NCBI GenBank assembly: GCA_037957365.1
Contig: JARHVA010001425.1
Span: forward strand, 2,362,501 to 2,426,500
Length of the DNA stretch: 64,000 nucleotides
Reading direction: 5' to 3'
From: Torreya grandis
Lineage: Eukaryota; Streptophyta; Pinopsida; Cupressales; Taxaceae
Translations under genes and position numbers: made by a program
Shown: positions 35,851 through 47,379 of the stretch, one piece after another
Numbering within the stretch: the stretch's first letter is position 1
Layout: the number at the start of each line of letters is the position of its first letter
The notes under the pieces: model-generated
Databases searched by the model: none
What the model was told of the DNA's origin: nothing
The model's input: only the letters and a program-made list of their open reading frames with translations

Positions 35851-36049
35851 TAAGGTTTGATGTTGGGAGGAATGCTTCCTAGAAGGAGCTTAATATATTT
35901 GTCCTCTAGTCATGAAGGTGGCAATCCTATTGGTTCAACAAAAACACGTGCATACATATATATAATGGTTTGGAAGTTAGGAGTGGTGGAGACTATTGAG
36001 AGTTAAATTTAAATGGAATGGAGCTAGGCAATGGCACCATGTGAATTTT

Positions 36050-36480
36050 TCTTAAGAATATTTTCCATGTGATGTGAACTTATGATGTTGAGAGATATAG
36101 GTTGTAAGCCTTTCAATTTGTGTTTTTGCCCATTATCTAAAAACTACATGCAAAATTCAGCAAAATCTCATAAGATGGGTCCAAGTGTTCATAACCATTG
36201 GGCTCCCAAAATAACATCAGATCCACCTAAGGGTAAGGAAAACATGTTTAAGTGCAACATGTAATCTCAAATAGAGACACACATATTATGACACTTCCCT
36301 TTATAAGGTAATGTGCCCCCATTGGCAATCATTACTTCAAAGTTGGAATAAGGATGGATAAAACAATCATCCTATTTGGAGATTTGAGGATCAATAAAGT
36401 TATGAGTACTACTTGAATCAATAAATATATGAGAGGGATATTTTTGATGTAACCCCTAACCCACATGGTTTGTGGGGTAA
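36050..36480 (-). pseudogene. Element D aspartic protease remnant
   Basis: The minus strand near 36,430-36,380 reads IFIDSSSTHNFIDPQISK, the LIDSGSTHNFID block with Gly of DSG changed to Ser. Upstream VITPQTMWV matches the TPQT(M/I)R(V/I) lead-in of chromovirus proteases. The lead-in and the active site are in different frames. The left end of the gag duplication (36,441) falls within this region. Confidence 0.78.
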
Positions 36481-37534
36481 TGACTCATGCTATGTCATGG
36501 AGAGAGATCTCTGATTAGTGTTCTTAAGAACTAGGTTCCATAATCATCTGAGCATCTTCTAGATCATCTATTATATCCTGAACATCTTCCCAATATTTAC
36601 TTTTTAGTGGAGAGGTCACATCCAATAAGTAGATATTTATCTCAACACATTGATGTCCCTAGGTGAATTTATCATCATAATTACAAAAGAGTCCTTTTTC
36701 TCTATGGGCTTGCATCTCTACTTTAGTCAAATGCTTGATATGAATGGTTTTGGCAACTGTAATTATTTGATATCATTATGGAGTTTTATTTTTGAATGGA
36801 ACAAAATTATATTTGAATCACTACTGAGCTATGATCTTTTCCTCTTCTAACTTAGCCAACCCTAAGGCTTCCATCATCATGTTGGGATAGAAAATTTTAA
36901 CCTAAAATCAAATTACATCCTTCAGTCCACTGATAAAGTAACTCCTAAAGAATTCATCAGACAATCCCTCTGTATGATTGGCTAGTTTTTCAAATTCAAT
37001 TTGATATTCTCTCACCATTCCTATTTGGTGAAGTTTAGTGAGTGCTTTAGTGAATCCATCAAAATTAGTAGGGCTAAACCATTGAAAAATGATGGTGTAA
37101 AAATTGGTCCATATGGGTTCATCATGAGCCTTGGCATACCAATGATACCATTGAAGGGCTTCAAGTTCCAAATGAAAAGATGTAAGTGGAACCCTGTTGA
37201 CATAAAAAGTATTATGCAAACTAAAATATTATTCAGCCTAATAGATCCATCTAGTTGGATCTATACCATTGAATTAAGGGAAATTTAGCTTCAGCCGACG
37301 ATAATTACTAGAAGAAGAAAATGTAGTGTCAAAAGAATATTATGGATGTCATTTATTATTCATGGTGGTATGTTGCATACAGAGACCAATAATATTTTGT
37401 CAAGATCTTTGATATTGGACTTGAGGGTGGAAATTTCATCCTTTATTATTTTTCTTCCTCTTCAAGTTAATACCATGACCTGACTAACAATTTTTTTTTT
37501 GCACCCTCATTTTGTAATGGTTTGGCCCTACTAC
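36441..37534 (-). pseudogene. Element D gag, second copy of a 1,094-bp tandem duplication
   Basis: It aligns with 37,535-38,590 at a constant offset of 1,094 bases, measured at CATGGTTTGTGGGG (36,464/37,558) and at TACCATGACCTGACTAACAA (37,471/38,565). The minus strand keeps an open stretch at 37,219-36,908 with FHLELEALQWYHWYAKAHDE, FTKALTKLHQIGMVREYQ and the EGLSDEFFRSYFISGLKD block of Gypsy gag. Read 5' to 3' it follows the other copy and runs into protease. Confidence 0.85.
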
Positions 37535-38600
37535 TTTTTGAAGTAACCCTTGACCTGCATGGTTTGTGGGGTAGCAACTCCTGCTAAGGCATGGAGAGAG
37601 ATATCTGGTTAGTCTTCTTGAGAAGCAGTTTCTACAATTAGTTGAGCATCTTTTAGATCATCTATTATATCTTGAACATCTTCCCATTCTTTAGTTTTTG
37701 GTAGAGAGGTCACATCCAATAGGTAGATATTTTTCTCTACATATCGATGTCCCCAAGTGAATTTATCATCAAAATTATAACATAGTCCTTTTTATCTATA
37801 AGATTGCATCTTTGCTTTAGTCAAATGTTTGATAGGAGTGGTTTTGGTGACTAGCATTATTTGAGATCATTTTGGAGCTATATTTTTGAATGAAACGAAA
37901 TTAGATTTGAATCATTACTAATCTATGATCTTGCCCTCTACTAGCTTAGCCAACCCTAAGGCTTCCATCATCATGTTGGATTATAAAATTTTAACCTTAG
38001 ATCAAATTGCATCCTTTAGTCCACTAATAAAGTAACTCCTAAAGAATTCATCAGACAATCCCTCTATATGATTGACTAGTTTTTCAAATTTAGTTTGATA
38101 TTCTCTCACTATTTCTATTTGGTGAAGTTTAGTGAGTGCTCTACTGAATTCATCAAAGTAGTAGATCCAAACCATTTCAAAATGAGGATGTAAAAATTGG
38201 TGCATGTGGGTTCATCATGAGCCTTGGCATACCAATGACAACATTGAAGGGCTTCAAGTTCCAAGTGAAAAGATGAAAGTAGAACCTTGTTGACATCAAA
38301 AGTATTATGCAGACTAAAATATTGTTCATCTTGATAGATCCATCTAGTTAGATCTGCACCATTAAATCAAAGTAAATTTAGCTTTGGCCTATGATAATTG
38401 CTAGAAGAATAAAATGCAGTGTTAGAAGAAGAATTTATATCTCATCTGTTGTTCATGGTGGTATGTTGTAAACTAAGACCAAATTTTATTTCATTAAGAT
38501 ATTTGATGTGGGACTTCAGGGTGGCAATTTCATCCTCCATAGTTTTTGTTCTTGTTTAGGTTAATACCATGACCTGACTAACAATTTTTCTTTTGTAATA
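37535..38600 (-). pseudogene. Element D gag, first copy of the tandem duplication
   Basis: Partner of 36,441-37,534. The minus strand near 38,560-38,000 reads EDEIATLKSHI, FHLELEALQCCHWYAKAHDE, FSRALTKLHQIEIVREYQ (38,150-38,100) and LSDEFFRSYFISGLKD. It has its own stops and frameshifts, different from the other copy, so the two have diverged since duplication. As the 5'-most copy it is probably the original gag start. Confidence 0.82.
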
Positions 38601-39618
38601 GATAGAAAAACTAGTGTTAAAACATGTTTAGTAAACAAGGTTTTGAATTTGGATGAAAATAGAAGGGGTAAAGGGGATTTTAATTATTTTTTTACATAGT
38701 AGGAGTATGATTGATGAACACAAGGGAAATTTTAGGAGTGAAAATGGAAAAACTAGAAAATTGGCCAAAGATGGACAAAGGAGTAGAACAATATGATGAA
38801 CACTGAGGAAAAATTTCAAGGCAAATGGATAAAAATAGAAGTTATGGAAAAACCTAAAAAAAGGAAATTTACAATTTATAGAAATTAGGAGTGGAATTGG
38901 GATATGGGACCTCAAAGAAGAAAATGTAGGGAATGGAATTTTAGATGTTCAGGTAAATTTTAAGGATAAAAAGGGTTATAGATGGAGATAAATTGCAAAA
39001 AAATGAAAAAAAAAGTACTCTTTTTTTTGGTTTTATGTCTGATGATAAGTCTCTTGAGTGGCTACTGAGACTCTGTCAGTTTTTTACAAATTCTAGGTTT
39101 TATAAAATATCTATCTATAAGTCCTCTGATAATCTATGGATACTTTGCTAATTGAATATTTTGAGTTTTTTGAAAATGTTTTTAAACTGATAAAAATGGG
39201 CCCCAAGATTTAATGGTTTCCTAAGGGTTTTTAAAATTTTCACTCTGGCCACCAATGCCATCTAAGTACCAATCTCTAGAAAATTTTTGGTGATGGATTT
39301 ATCTCTTTATGACAGCTCTTTGTTTTCCTCAAAAATGGGACTTACTCAATTAGGAAGGGGACACTACCTATTTCACTAGCAGGTCCTCTCAATGGGCCAG
39401 CTACTTTGGGGTTCCTATGGTACTCCTCATAATTACTTTTATTGATTTCACCCAAGCACTTCCCATAGTTATGCAGTCAAGTTTTACCCTGATCCAAAAA
39501 ATATTATTGTGATATAGAGTAGAGTTATGCAGTAGATAGAGTTATAAATTTCTAAAAAAAAGAACTATAAATAAATTATGTAGTAGAATAGAGCTAAAAC
39601 AAATTTGTGGCCCTAGAA
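38601..39618 (-). other. Element D leader, no gene
   Basis: About 1 kb between primer site and gag on the minus strand. Open frames here are short and lack motifs. It is probably the untranslated leader. Confidence 0.5.
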
Positions 39619-39619
39619 A

Positions 39620-39633
39620 GCACTCTAATACCA
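39620..39633 (-). promoter_or_regulatory. Primer-binding site of element D
   Basis: Minus-strand TGGTATTAGAGTGC, two bases from the LTR. It is a methionine-tRNA-type site with one change from TGGTATCAGAG. Confidence 0.88.
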
Positions 39634-39635
39634 AA

Positions 39636-39958
39636 TGAGAGGATCCTCCTATAACAATTAATAAAAATGCACAAATAATAGGAATTAACAGCATGAATTA
39701 AATTTGAAGAACACTTGAAAATCTTGAATTGACCATAGCCCACTTCAAGGGAGAAACCTCCTTCGAGCAAGCTCAATTCAATAATTTTGTTGATGCCTTA
39801 CATGTCCTCAACACTTATGTATAAATTCTAAACTAAGAAACTACTACTTCCCATGAATGTGGGATAACAAAAAATGCTCACAGGATGACTCACAAAGCAT
39901 ATGAATCCATAACAACTACTAAACAAATAAATGAAAGATATATCATGGGTTCATAACA
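39636..39958 (-). repeat. 5' LTR of element D
   Basis: Equal in length to 32,820-33,142 and aligned without gaps where checked. Ends TTCATAACA before CTAAG. Confidence 0.9.
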
Positions 39959-39963
39959 CTAAG
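39959..39963. repeat. Right target-site duplication of element D (CTAAG)
   Basis: Differs by one base from TTAAG at 32,815-32,819. The C protease sequence resumes immediately after it. Confidence 0.75.
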
Positions 39964-40160
39964 ACCATTCGAACTAAGCTTATGGTCTTTGATTTACCTT
40001 TATTTTATAATATACTCCTTGGTGCCCTTGAACTCATAGAATGAGGGCCATTGCTTCTTTTGATAGCTAATACATTAAATTTTTACATAATTGGAAATGA
40101 TACAAGCATGAAACATATCCCAACCCATGGAGTATTCAACTTCATAATTCCAAATCTCAA
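39964..40160 (+). pseudogene. Element C aspartic protease, 3' half
   Basis: After D the plus strand resumes with TIRTKLMVFDLPLFYNILLG. This is the F.V.....YN.ILGRPWL block at the end of Tat-type proteases. It ends near LNFYIIGNDTS. Together with 32,590-32,814 it forms one protease interrupted by D. Confidence 0.75.
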
Positions 40161-41335
40161 TATCATATCCCTACTATTCGTAAGATCAATAGTGTTCCTT
40201 TATCTGAGTTCATCAACATTAATCCTAATTTATAAGTCACTCTTGTAGATTTTGATGATGATAAACTTAATGATTTAAAACATGCATGTAATACCACCAA
40301 GCTACCTCCATATATCTCACAATGGCTACCTCTTTCTTTATTACCTAGGGATTGTACTATTCCTCTTATTGATGAGATTACTAAGTTTCCTCATCCATGA
40401 AATGCTTAGGATCCTTATTTACCTAAAGACACTTTCACTTTCAATGATTTTGGAGTGGACAAATTATTTCAATATCTTTTCATCATGTATCTTCATACAT
40501 TGAGTAATATGGGGATTTCACCTTTTGAAACTCCTCTTGATTCTCAAGCATGTATAATCTCTACAATATATGATGATAATTACATAATGGCCCAATATAA
40601 ACATCAAGACTTAGATATTCAACAATATCAAAAAACCTTAGCTCAAATTCATACTTTTAATTGGGATGTCCATACCATTTTTACAGATCATGACTTAGAT
40701 CCCAAAGGTTATGTGACTCCTTCCAATTCTCCTCTTATTGATACTCCTTAGGTGGCAAATAAAATTATACCTTTCTAATATCTATATATTACAACATCTC
40801 CTTTACCACTTATTGATCCAATCATTGCATCTAATCCTTCTCTCATCATTGAAACCAACAACACTCTAATCTCTTCTAATCCATCTAGTTCTCCTATTCC
40901 CAAGATTATACTAGATGCCAAGGCAACAAATGTCCATCAAATACATTCTAATTATGATCATCATGGTAATCAAATTTTAGATCTCAAAATAGATGTTGAG
41001 TATTATGGTCCACTTCCCACCTTGCCTAGTGAAATAGTTATTCTTGAAATACTTCATGCCCGAGAACCTCAACTTCCTAGGCAACATCATAAACTAGAGA
41101 ATTTTAAAACTAAACCCCCTTATTTCAACAAATTTGTTACTAGAATTGATCCAAAAGCTAATCCAAAATTTTCCTTACCTAATGCACCATACCACTTTCA
41201 ATATGGTAATGCCATTCTTATCAAAAGAATCACTCACATTGATTATGGCACTCCATCTTATCCTTGACCAATTATAGTTTCTTGCTAACTCTCACCTATC
41301 TAACATGATAAGTTTAGATTATTCTTTGATAATTA
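40161..41335 (+). pseudogene. Element C protease-RT linker, decayed
   Basis: Plus-strand reading is patchy but partly open (40,455-40,751 and 41,022-41,267). The text is acidic and proline-containing, with no named domain. Tat-type pol has a long variable linker here. Confidence 0.5.
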
Positions 41336-42110
41336 TCTATAGGTTTTCACCTGGTCTTATGAAGACATGCCTGAGATTGACCCTAGCAATATTGTGCACA
41401 ACATCACTACTTTTCTTGATACTAAACCTATGCATCAAAAGTAAAGGAAATTTCCACTTGAGGTTTCCACCTTATGTCATAAGGAAGTCATAAAATTACT
41501 TGATGCTAAATTTATCAAACTATTGGACTATTTTGAATGGGTTTCTAACATTGTTCCCATTTTAAAAAAGGTCATTATGGTCAGTTGCATTTGTATTAAT
41601 TTCCATAATCTTAACCTCACTTGTCTCAAGCACAACTTCCCTTTACCTTCAATAGATTCTATCATTGAATCCATAGATGGTTAAGAAATGTTATCTCTTA
41701 TGGATGGATTCTTGGGCTACTATCAGATTAACATTTACCCTAAGGACCAACATAAGACCACTTTCACCATGGAATGGGGCACCTATTGCGATGTCAAAAT
41801 TCCATTTGTCCTAAAAAATGATAGATCCACTTACCAACGAGTGATGAATCACATCTTTCATGATCTTATCCACATAATTGTGTAAATCTATGTGGATGAT
41901 CTCATTTCTAAATCACAAATTCATACAACTCATCTCTAAGATCTTGTTATCATCTTTGACCATCTTCTTAAATATCAAGATAGACTAAATCCTTAAAAAT
42001 GTGTCTTTGGTATCACATCTAGAAAATTATTAGTATTCCTAGTCTCTCTCTATGGTATCAATCTTTACCCCACTAAGATTAGTGCTATCATCAACCTACC
42101 CATTCCTCAT
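41336..42110 (+). pseudogene. Element C reverse transcriptase remnant
   Basis: It begins with the Tat signature TWSYEDMPEIDPSNIVHN (about 41,350-41,403). RT blocks follow: EVIKLLDAKFIKLLDYFEWV (41,485-41,545), LPSIDSIIES, LSLMDGFLGYYQI (41,691-41,730), TTFTMEWGTYCDV, and FHDLIHIIV then IYVDDLIS. The catalytic YVDD is intact at 41,889-41,900, although a TAA stop lies four codons before it. Other stops and frame changes remove function. Confidence 0.88.
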
Positions 42111-42700
42111 TTCATTCTTGGCATTCATACTTAGGCAAACTTGAGGCAATTAGATGATGCATCCCCAAAATGGATAATCATATCCACTTCATCAATTCTC
42201 TTCTTAATAAATTTAATGCCTTATAATAGATGTACCCTTGTCAAAAACACTTTGACAACATGAAAGAGGCATTAATTTACCCACCTACACTTCATCCTCC
42301 TAATAATCGACCCTTGATTCTATATACTTCTTCCACACCTATATTAGTTGGGGAAATAATTTTCCAACAAGATGATACTAGAAGATAGTATGTCAATTAT
42401 TTCATTAATCAAGGCCTCATAAATTATAAGAAATGTTATACCAAATTCAAATGGTATTTCCTTGCTATCTATTTCATAGCTAAAAAGCTTTTCCATTACA
42501 TGCTTTACTAGATTACTTATGTCATCATTCATTCTGACCCCCTACATCACTTCTTCTCGAAAGCCTTTCTTCATATAGATAGAATTGGCAAATGGATGGT
42601 CCTCATGGAATTTGATCTCCACATTATAACTCAAAAATTTGTTAAAGGGAAAGTTATAGTTGATCAACTTATTGTAGATCCTATGATAGCTACCAATCAC
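42111..42700 (+). pseudogene. Element C first RNase H remnant
   Basis: Between RT and the second RNase H, plus-strand fragments are broken over all frames. Traces such as DDASPKW, the IRNVIPNSNG region and a PLHHFFSKAF-like piece near 42,540 fit the RNase H and connection part of Gypsy pol by position. No catalytic residue can be assigned with confidence. Confidence 0.5.
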
Positions 42701-42859
42701 ATTCAATATAGTCTTCTAGATGAAAATATTATATACATTGAAGTTCTTAATCATTATATCTAGCTTAAATATTAATTTTATAAATGTATTTCTGATTTGA
42801 CAGATAATAACCTCAATGAATCCTCTATTCCTTCTGATACTACTAAACCTAAGGTAGTT

Positions 42860-43260
42860 ATCTAAGAGATTCCTAAAATTAATGTCAACTTGCATGAGGA
42901 TACTTGGACCCTTCACTTTGATGGTGATGAATTCCTTCAAGGAGTTTGGGTAGGTTCCATTCTTACAATTACTCTTGGAAAAATCATTCCTTTATATTTT
43001 CACTTCACCTTTGATGTTACCAATAATATGGCTAAATACAAAGCTCTAATCTTAGGCATGAAAGATGCTCTTGATTTAGACATTTAATACTGGCCTACAT
43101 TACGTGATTCTTAGCTTTTTACCACCAAGTCAATTTTTATTACCAATGTAAAAGGAAAAATATCATTACCTATCATAAAATTCAATAAATCTCACTAAAG
43201 ACTTCATTTATTTCACTATTGAGCCTATCCCTCGAGATCATAATTTCATTGTTGATTCCC
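42860..43260 (+). pseudogene. Element C second (archaeal-type) RNase H remnant
   Basis: The open piece 42,890-43,087 reads DTWTLHFDGDEFLQGVWVGS, then FTFDVTNNMAKYKALILGMK and DALDL. This matches the W.L.FDGS...GAG.G and C.NN.AEY.AL..GL..A blocks of the extra RNase H in Tat-type Gypsy elements. The first Asp (FDG) is kept; the Glu of AEY is now Lys (AKY). It lies just before integrase, as expected. Confidence 0.82.
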
Positions 43261-43499
43261 TAACTTTTTAGCTTCTCTCTTTCATTCACACCAAGTTTTT
43301 TTAATCCTACTTTTCTTATAAAAATAAGAAAAAATCCATTATATCCTAAACCACCATATTCACTTATCTATAACATCAAGGATGTTACCATTCAACAAAG
43401 CCTATGGTCAAAAGACATTATTCAATTCATAGAATGTCAAACTTATACTCCTAACTTAGACTCTCACAAAAAGACATGTATTCATAAATAAGCTTCAAA

Positions 43500-44640
43500 A
43501 TATGTATTTTGACATAACATCCTTTATTATCATAATTCTAAAGTTACCTTTATCCATTGTGTTATTCAATAATAGGTCCCTCTTCTTCTTGAACATGCAC
43601 ATGGGGGAATTTATGGTGGCCACTATAGTGGACATGCTACAACCCATAAATGCCTACATATGGGTTAATTTTGGCCTACTCTTGAAAAGGATGAAACTGA
43701 ATTTGCTAAAAATGTACTCCATGCCAACTTCATGATGATTTAATTCATTCACCTCTAGCTGACCTTCAAACTATAAAATCTCATTGGCCATTCTCCATGT
43801 GGGGATTAGATCTCTTTGGAAAATTACCTCACTCCCAAGATGGGCATGTTTTAATCATCACTACTACTAAGTATTTTACCAAATAGGTTGAATCCATTCC
43901 CCTTGTTAATGTCATTGGTAACACCATTACCAAATTTATCCTTAGCTAAATCATTTGATGCTTTTTTGTTCCCCATACTATGATTTTAGATGATGGTGGT
44001 AATTTCAAAAATAAGGATATCAAACAACTTTGTGCTAAATTCAAGATCATTCACAAAGTTTCTACACTTTATCATCCATAATTAAATGGCCAAGTTGAGG
44101 CTACTAATAAAATTCTCCAAAATATAATTCATGAAACCTAAATGGATTGGCACATTCATCTCTATCCTACTCTTTGAGACTATAAGAGTAGCATATGCAC
44201 TACCACTAGGGCAACATTGTTCTCTCTAGTCTATGGTTTTGAGTCAATTCTACCATTATCAGTTGAGATTCCCTCTCTCTATATATCTCTTCATGGTACC
44301 ATTCTTTATTAATAATTATGTAATGCTCACTTTCATGCCCTTGATTTCCTTGATGAACATCATCTTTCTGCCTTGCAACATAATCACCAATACAAGTCTT
44401 GTATTGCCAAACAACAAAAAAAATGTGTTAAAATCCACACATTTAATTTTTGTGATCTTGTCATTAAATTAGATTAAACTCATGATAAAGAAGGTAAATA
44501 TGTCTAAAAATGGTAGGGCCCTTATGTAGTACAAGATATTCTTAGTCTAAGTACTTACTTCCTTGAAATTGATAAAGGACATATCTTCAAAGAGCCCACC
44601 AATGCATAATTCCTCAAAAAGTACTTTGCCTAAAAATTTC
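43500..44640 (+). pseudogene. Element C integrase remnant
   Basis: The zinc region near 43,590-43,660 reads HAHGGIYGGHYSGHATTHKC, like EVHEG.CGGHFSG.AT.HK. Core blocks follow. Near 43,870 TTTKYFTK has Lys for the first catalytic Asp. Near 43,985 ILDDGGNFKN keeps the second. Near 44,085 NGQVEATNKIL keeps the Glu. A C-terminal part runs to about 44,640, where the text GPYVVQDI and FLEIDKG is still visible. Frame breaks are frequent. Confidence 0.83.
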
Positions 44641-44744
44641 CTTATTTTAATAATTTTTATCTACATATATTTAATGCTTTTTATATGTTACTTACATGGG
44701 TCTCTCTCTCTACAATAGTTCTCTCTTATCACAAACCTTTAGCC

Positions 44745-45090
44745 CTTCCTTTTTGGTCTTTTAGTTTTATTTTTCTCTCATGAGTTACATGGTAAAACTG
44801 TGGATATTTCTCAGTATTCCTCATGATGTACCATAGTCTTATTTATTTTCATACTCTTTTTACACTCTTTTTGGAATCCCTTGGATTTCTCTTTTGTGAG
44901 TTGCATTGTAAGACCACAGATAGGACCTGTCCTTCTTCACAAAATGCCATTTTTTATCCCATTTATTTTTTACATGCTTTTTGGCACCCTCATGGGTTTC
45001 TATTTTATGATTTGTAGTGTAAGACCATGGATAGGACCTCACCCTTCTCATTAAATTACCATCTTGTCATATATTTTTTAATAAAATGTG
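44745..45090. repeat. About three 112-125-bp tandem units
   Basis: Units begin near 44,748, 44,863 and 44,976 with CTTTTTGG. The last two share TGGGTTTCT/TGGATTTCT, TTTTATGA(T/G)TTG, GTAAGACCA(T/C)(G/A)GATAGGACCT and CTTCTCA(T/C). The first unit is more decayed. Confidence 0.7.
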
Positions 45091-46296
45091 TTCTTGATCA
45101 TTGTTCTCAACTGTAGCTTTTACTTATTTTGATAGATGGAATTTTTACAACAATCTATATTAGCATGTTTTCCTCCATTTCCCTCATTCTTATGATAAGT
45201 AATCACACTTTTTTGTCATTGTATCCCATTTTCACCCCTTTGTCACATTTTTTGTAGTTTTAAGTAATTAAAATTGTTCCATGTGTCACTCCTCTTAATT
45301 TTATTTCCTTTCACTCCACATTAGACAAAACAAGGTTGAAGTCAAGATATCACTTTTATTTCACCTAGATTTATGAGACTCTTAGACTTCATGTTATCTA
45401 AATTTATCTCTCTTAGCAACCAAGTCCCAATTATTCAAATGAAAGTCATATTTAGTACCCATGTTGGGTTTTCTAAATCAATATGGAGGAAGAATAGAAA
45501 AATCCATCAAGAAAGTTAAAATCCAAATCATTTAAAATAAAAGGTAATGATATACAAAAGGCAACATAAAAATTTCAAAAATCAAAATCACACCAAAAGA
45601 TGTGATTCCAATCACATATCCTATATTTGATTGACTCTCAAACTCCATAATTAGACACACATAGAGCCAATGTCCATTGGGGTGTGATAGGCTAGTAGAT
45701 TGAAATAGGAGAATTCAACAAACTCTATGATGCTACCTACTTTCTCATGTAATTACCCAATCTTCATAGTAGACTGATGGCTCTATAAGGGGTCTTGAGG
45801 AATGGGGGAAATGTTGTGGAAAGGTAGGTCCATTTTACATTTCATGTATATAGCCTTCATGGGATGATCTATATGCTACATTTGTTGACCTAAGACTTGT
45901 GTGGCTAAGAGAATTTACTCAGAGTCCTTAAGGTCAAAAGTCCTCTTGTTTTTACAAACCTAATTTGAGTGTCTTGACTTCGATAAAGAGTTCCTATACC
46001 TTGGTTTTTCCTTCATTCTCCCCTCCACCCATTTCATTTCCCCCTTTGATAGGAAAATTGTGATTCCAAATCTATTTATCCCTCTTCTTCTATATTCCTT
46101 TCTTCTTCAGCTCTTAAAAACATGTTAGCACTACTTTGTTTCAATTTTATCTATCGTTAGAGTTAAATATCATGTTTGAGTAACTCTAGATTACTTTCTT
46201 TACACCACATATTTACATTCCTAGACTTATTTTACTTTACTTTTACCATTTGTCATTATTTTACTACCCTTACGTTATAGGCAATTAAGTCTGTAC

Positions 46297-46440
46297 CTTT
46301 TTCCATTTTTGAGTGAGGTTGGCTTGTTACTTCTCACTTGATAATGTTGTTTTCTCTTCCATGCACTTTTTTCCATTATTGAGTGAGATAAGGATTGTTA
46401 CTACTCACTCATCAATGTTATTTTACAACTTTTTTTCTTG
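46297..46440. repeat. Two 70-bp tandem units
   Basis: TTCCATTTTTGAGTGAGG at 46,301 recurs as TTCCATTATTGAGTGAGA at 46,371. Each is followed by TTGTTACT(T/A)CTCACT and ATAATGTT/TCAATGTT. Confidence 0.75.
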
Positions 46441-46797
46441 TCCATCTTTGCTTAAGTAAGGATTATTTTTGCTTTTACATTTGATGTTTGATTACCATCA
46501 TTTTGACATGTATCCTTGGTTTGATTTGGTGAGTTTGTATTTCTTACTTGAGGTTTACTTGTTTGAGTTTTTTGGTCTTTAGTAGCCTTGGATTTTTTGT
46601 TACCCATTTTACTCTTGTTTTTAACTTGGTAATTTGGTCTAACGTAGCACTCATCACCCTAGCTTACCAAATTACCAAGTACATCTCATCCTCATAACAC
46701 TGGTTATCTTGGCTTTCCTACGTTTGTTTGTTTTTTCTCTTTAGTTTTGTATTTTTTGGGTTATTAAAAAGCAGTCTCTATGCCCTACATAATCAAA

Positions 46798-46802
46798 ACT
46801 AA
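46798..46802. repeat. Left target-site duplication of element E (ACTAA)
   Basis: Directly before TAATGAAC of E. Repeated exactly at 52,411-52,415. Confidence 0.85.
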
Positions 46803-47304
46803 TAATGAACCCAAAAACTATCAAGACAATGAAATTACCGATAGGTCAAGATTATGAATAATAACTTATATTGATTCATATTGAATTACCTAGAATAATC
46901 ACAAACCTAAATCATGATTAAATAAACTTAACTCAGAATTAGAGTTGACATGCAAAAATAAATAAAAAAACTAAATTCTAAAAAAAAAATTAGCAGCTAC
47001 TATTTTTAGTAGGTTTTACATGTAAGCACGTGAACCTCTAAATTTTCTTGAAATAATCTAAACACTAAAATTAACCTATGGGATGAAATTTAACTGAAGT
47101 TAACATCTGGTCCTAAAAATATATAATTTTTAAAAATAGAAAATTCCCAAAAAAATCATTAAATGGTAATTTTGGACCCCTAGATGATCACATATGACAA
47201 CATTAATTTTTTTGAGATGGTCATTTCAACATGTGAAAGATATCAAATGGAGCTATGGGTTAAAATTTATGGTCTCTTGAAGATTGGCCTATTTTTCTAC
47301 ATCA
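46803..47304 (-). repeat. 3' LTR of element E
   Basis: Matches 51,899-52,410. The plus strand starts TAATGAACCC and ends CTACATCA. Confidence 0.88.
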
Positions 47305-47317
47305 TTCTCCTTTGGTT
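47305..47317 (-). promoter_or_regulatory. Polypurine tract of element E
   Basis: The minus strand reads AACCAAAGGAGAA directly before TGATGTAG of the 3' LTR. Confidence 0.75.
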
Positions 47318-47379
47318 AAAAATAGCTTAGCTCTTACAAGTTACCCTAGTTGTAATACTACCACTTTTCTTTTCCAATC

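Larger units (their letters stand above)
32820..39958 (-). mobile_element. Element D: chromovirus (Ty3/Gypsy) with duplicated gag
   Basis: Two 323-bp LTRs (32,820-33,142 and 39,636-39,958) read TGTTATGAACCC...CCTCTCA on the minus strand. A TGGTATTAGAGTGC primer site lies beside the right LTR and a GAGGGAGGGGA purine tract beside the left LTR. The minus strand carries gag (twice), protease, RT, RNase H, integrase and a C-terminal chromodomain, which is the chromovirus order. I count about 17 differences in the first roughly 165 aligned LTR bases. It splits the protease gene of C. Stops occur in all genes. Confidence 0.9.
44641..46797 (+). other. Element C 3' region after integrase, no gene
   Basis: About 2.2 kb between integrase and element E. 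I find no domain. It contains two tandem-repeat patches, listed separately. It is probably the long 3' untranslated part common in Tat elements. Confidence 0.55.

Noticed and set aside
37001..37288. Plus-strand ORF of 95 codons opposite the D gag
   Set aside because: It is a shadow of the duplicated gag on the minus strand.
44823..45051. Overlapping ORFs on both strands after the C integrase
   Set aside because: They arise from the 112-125-bp tandem repeat, which keeps a frame open on both strands; no protein family is visible.
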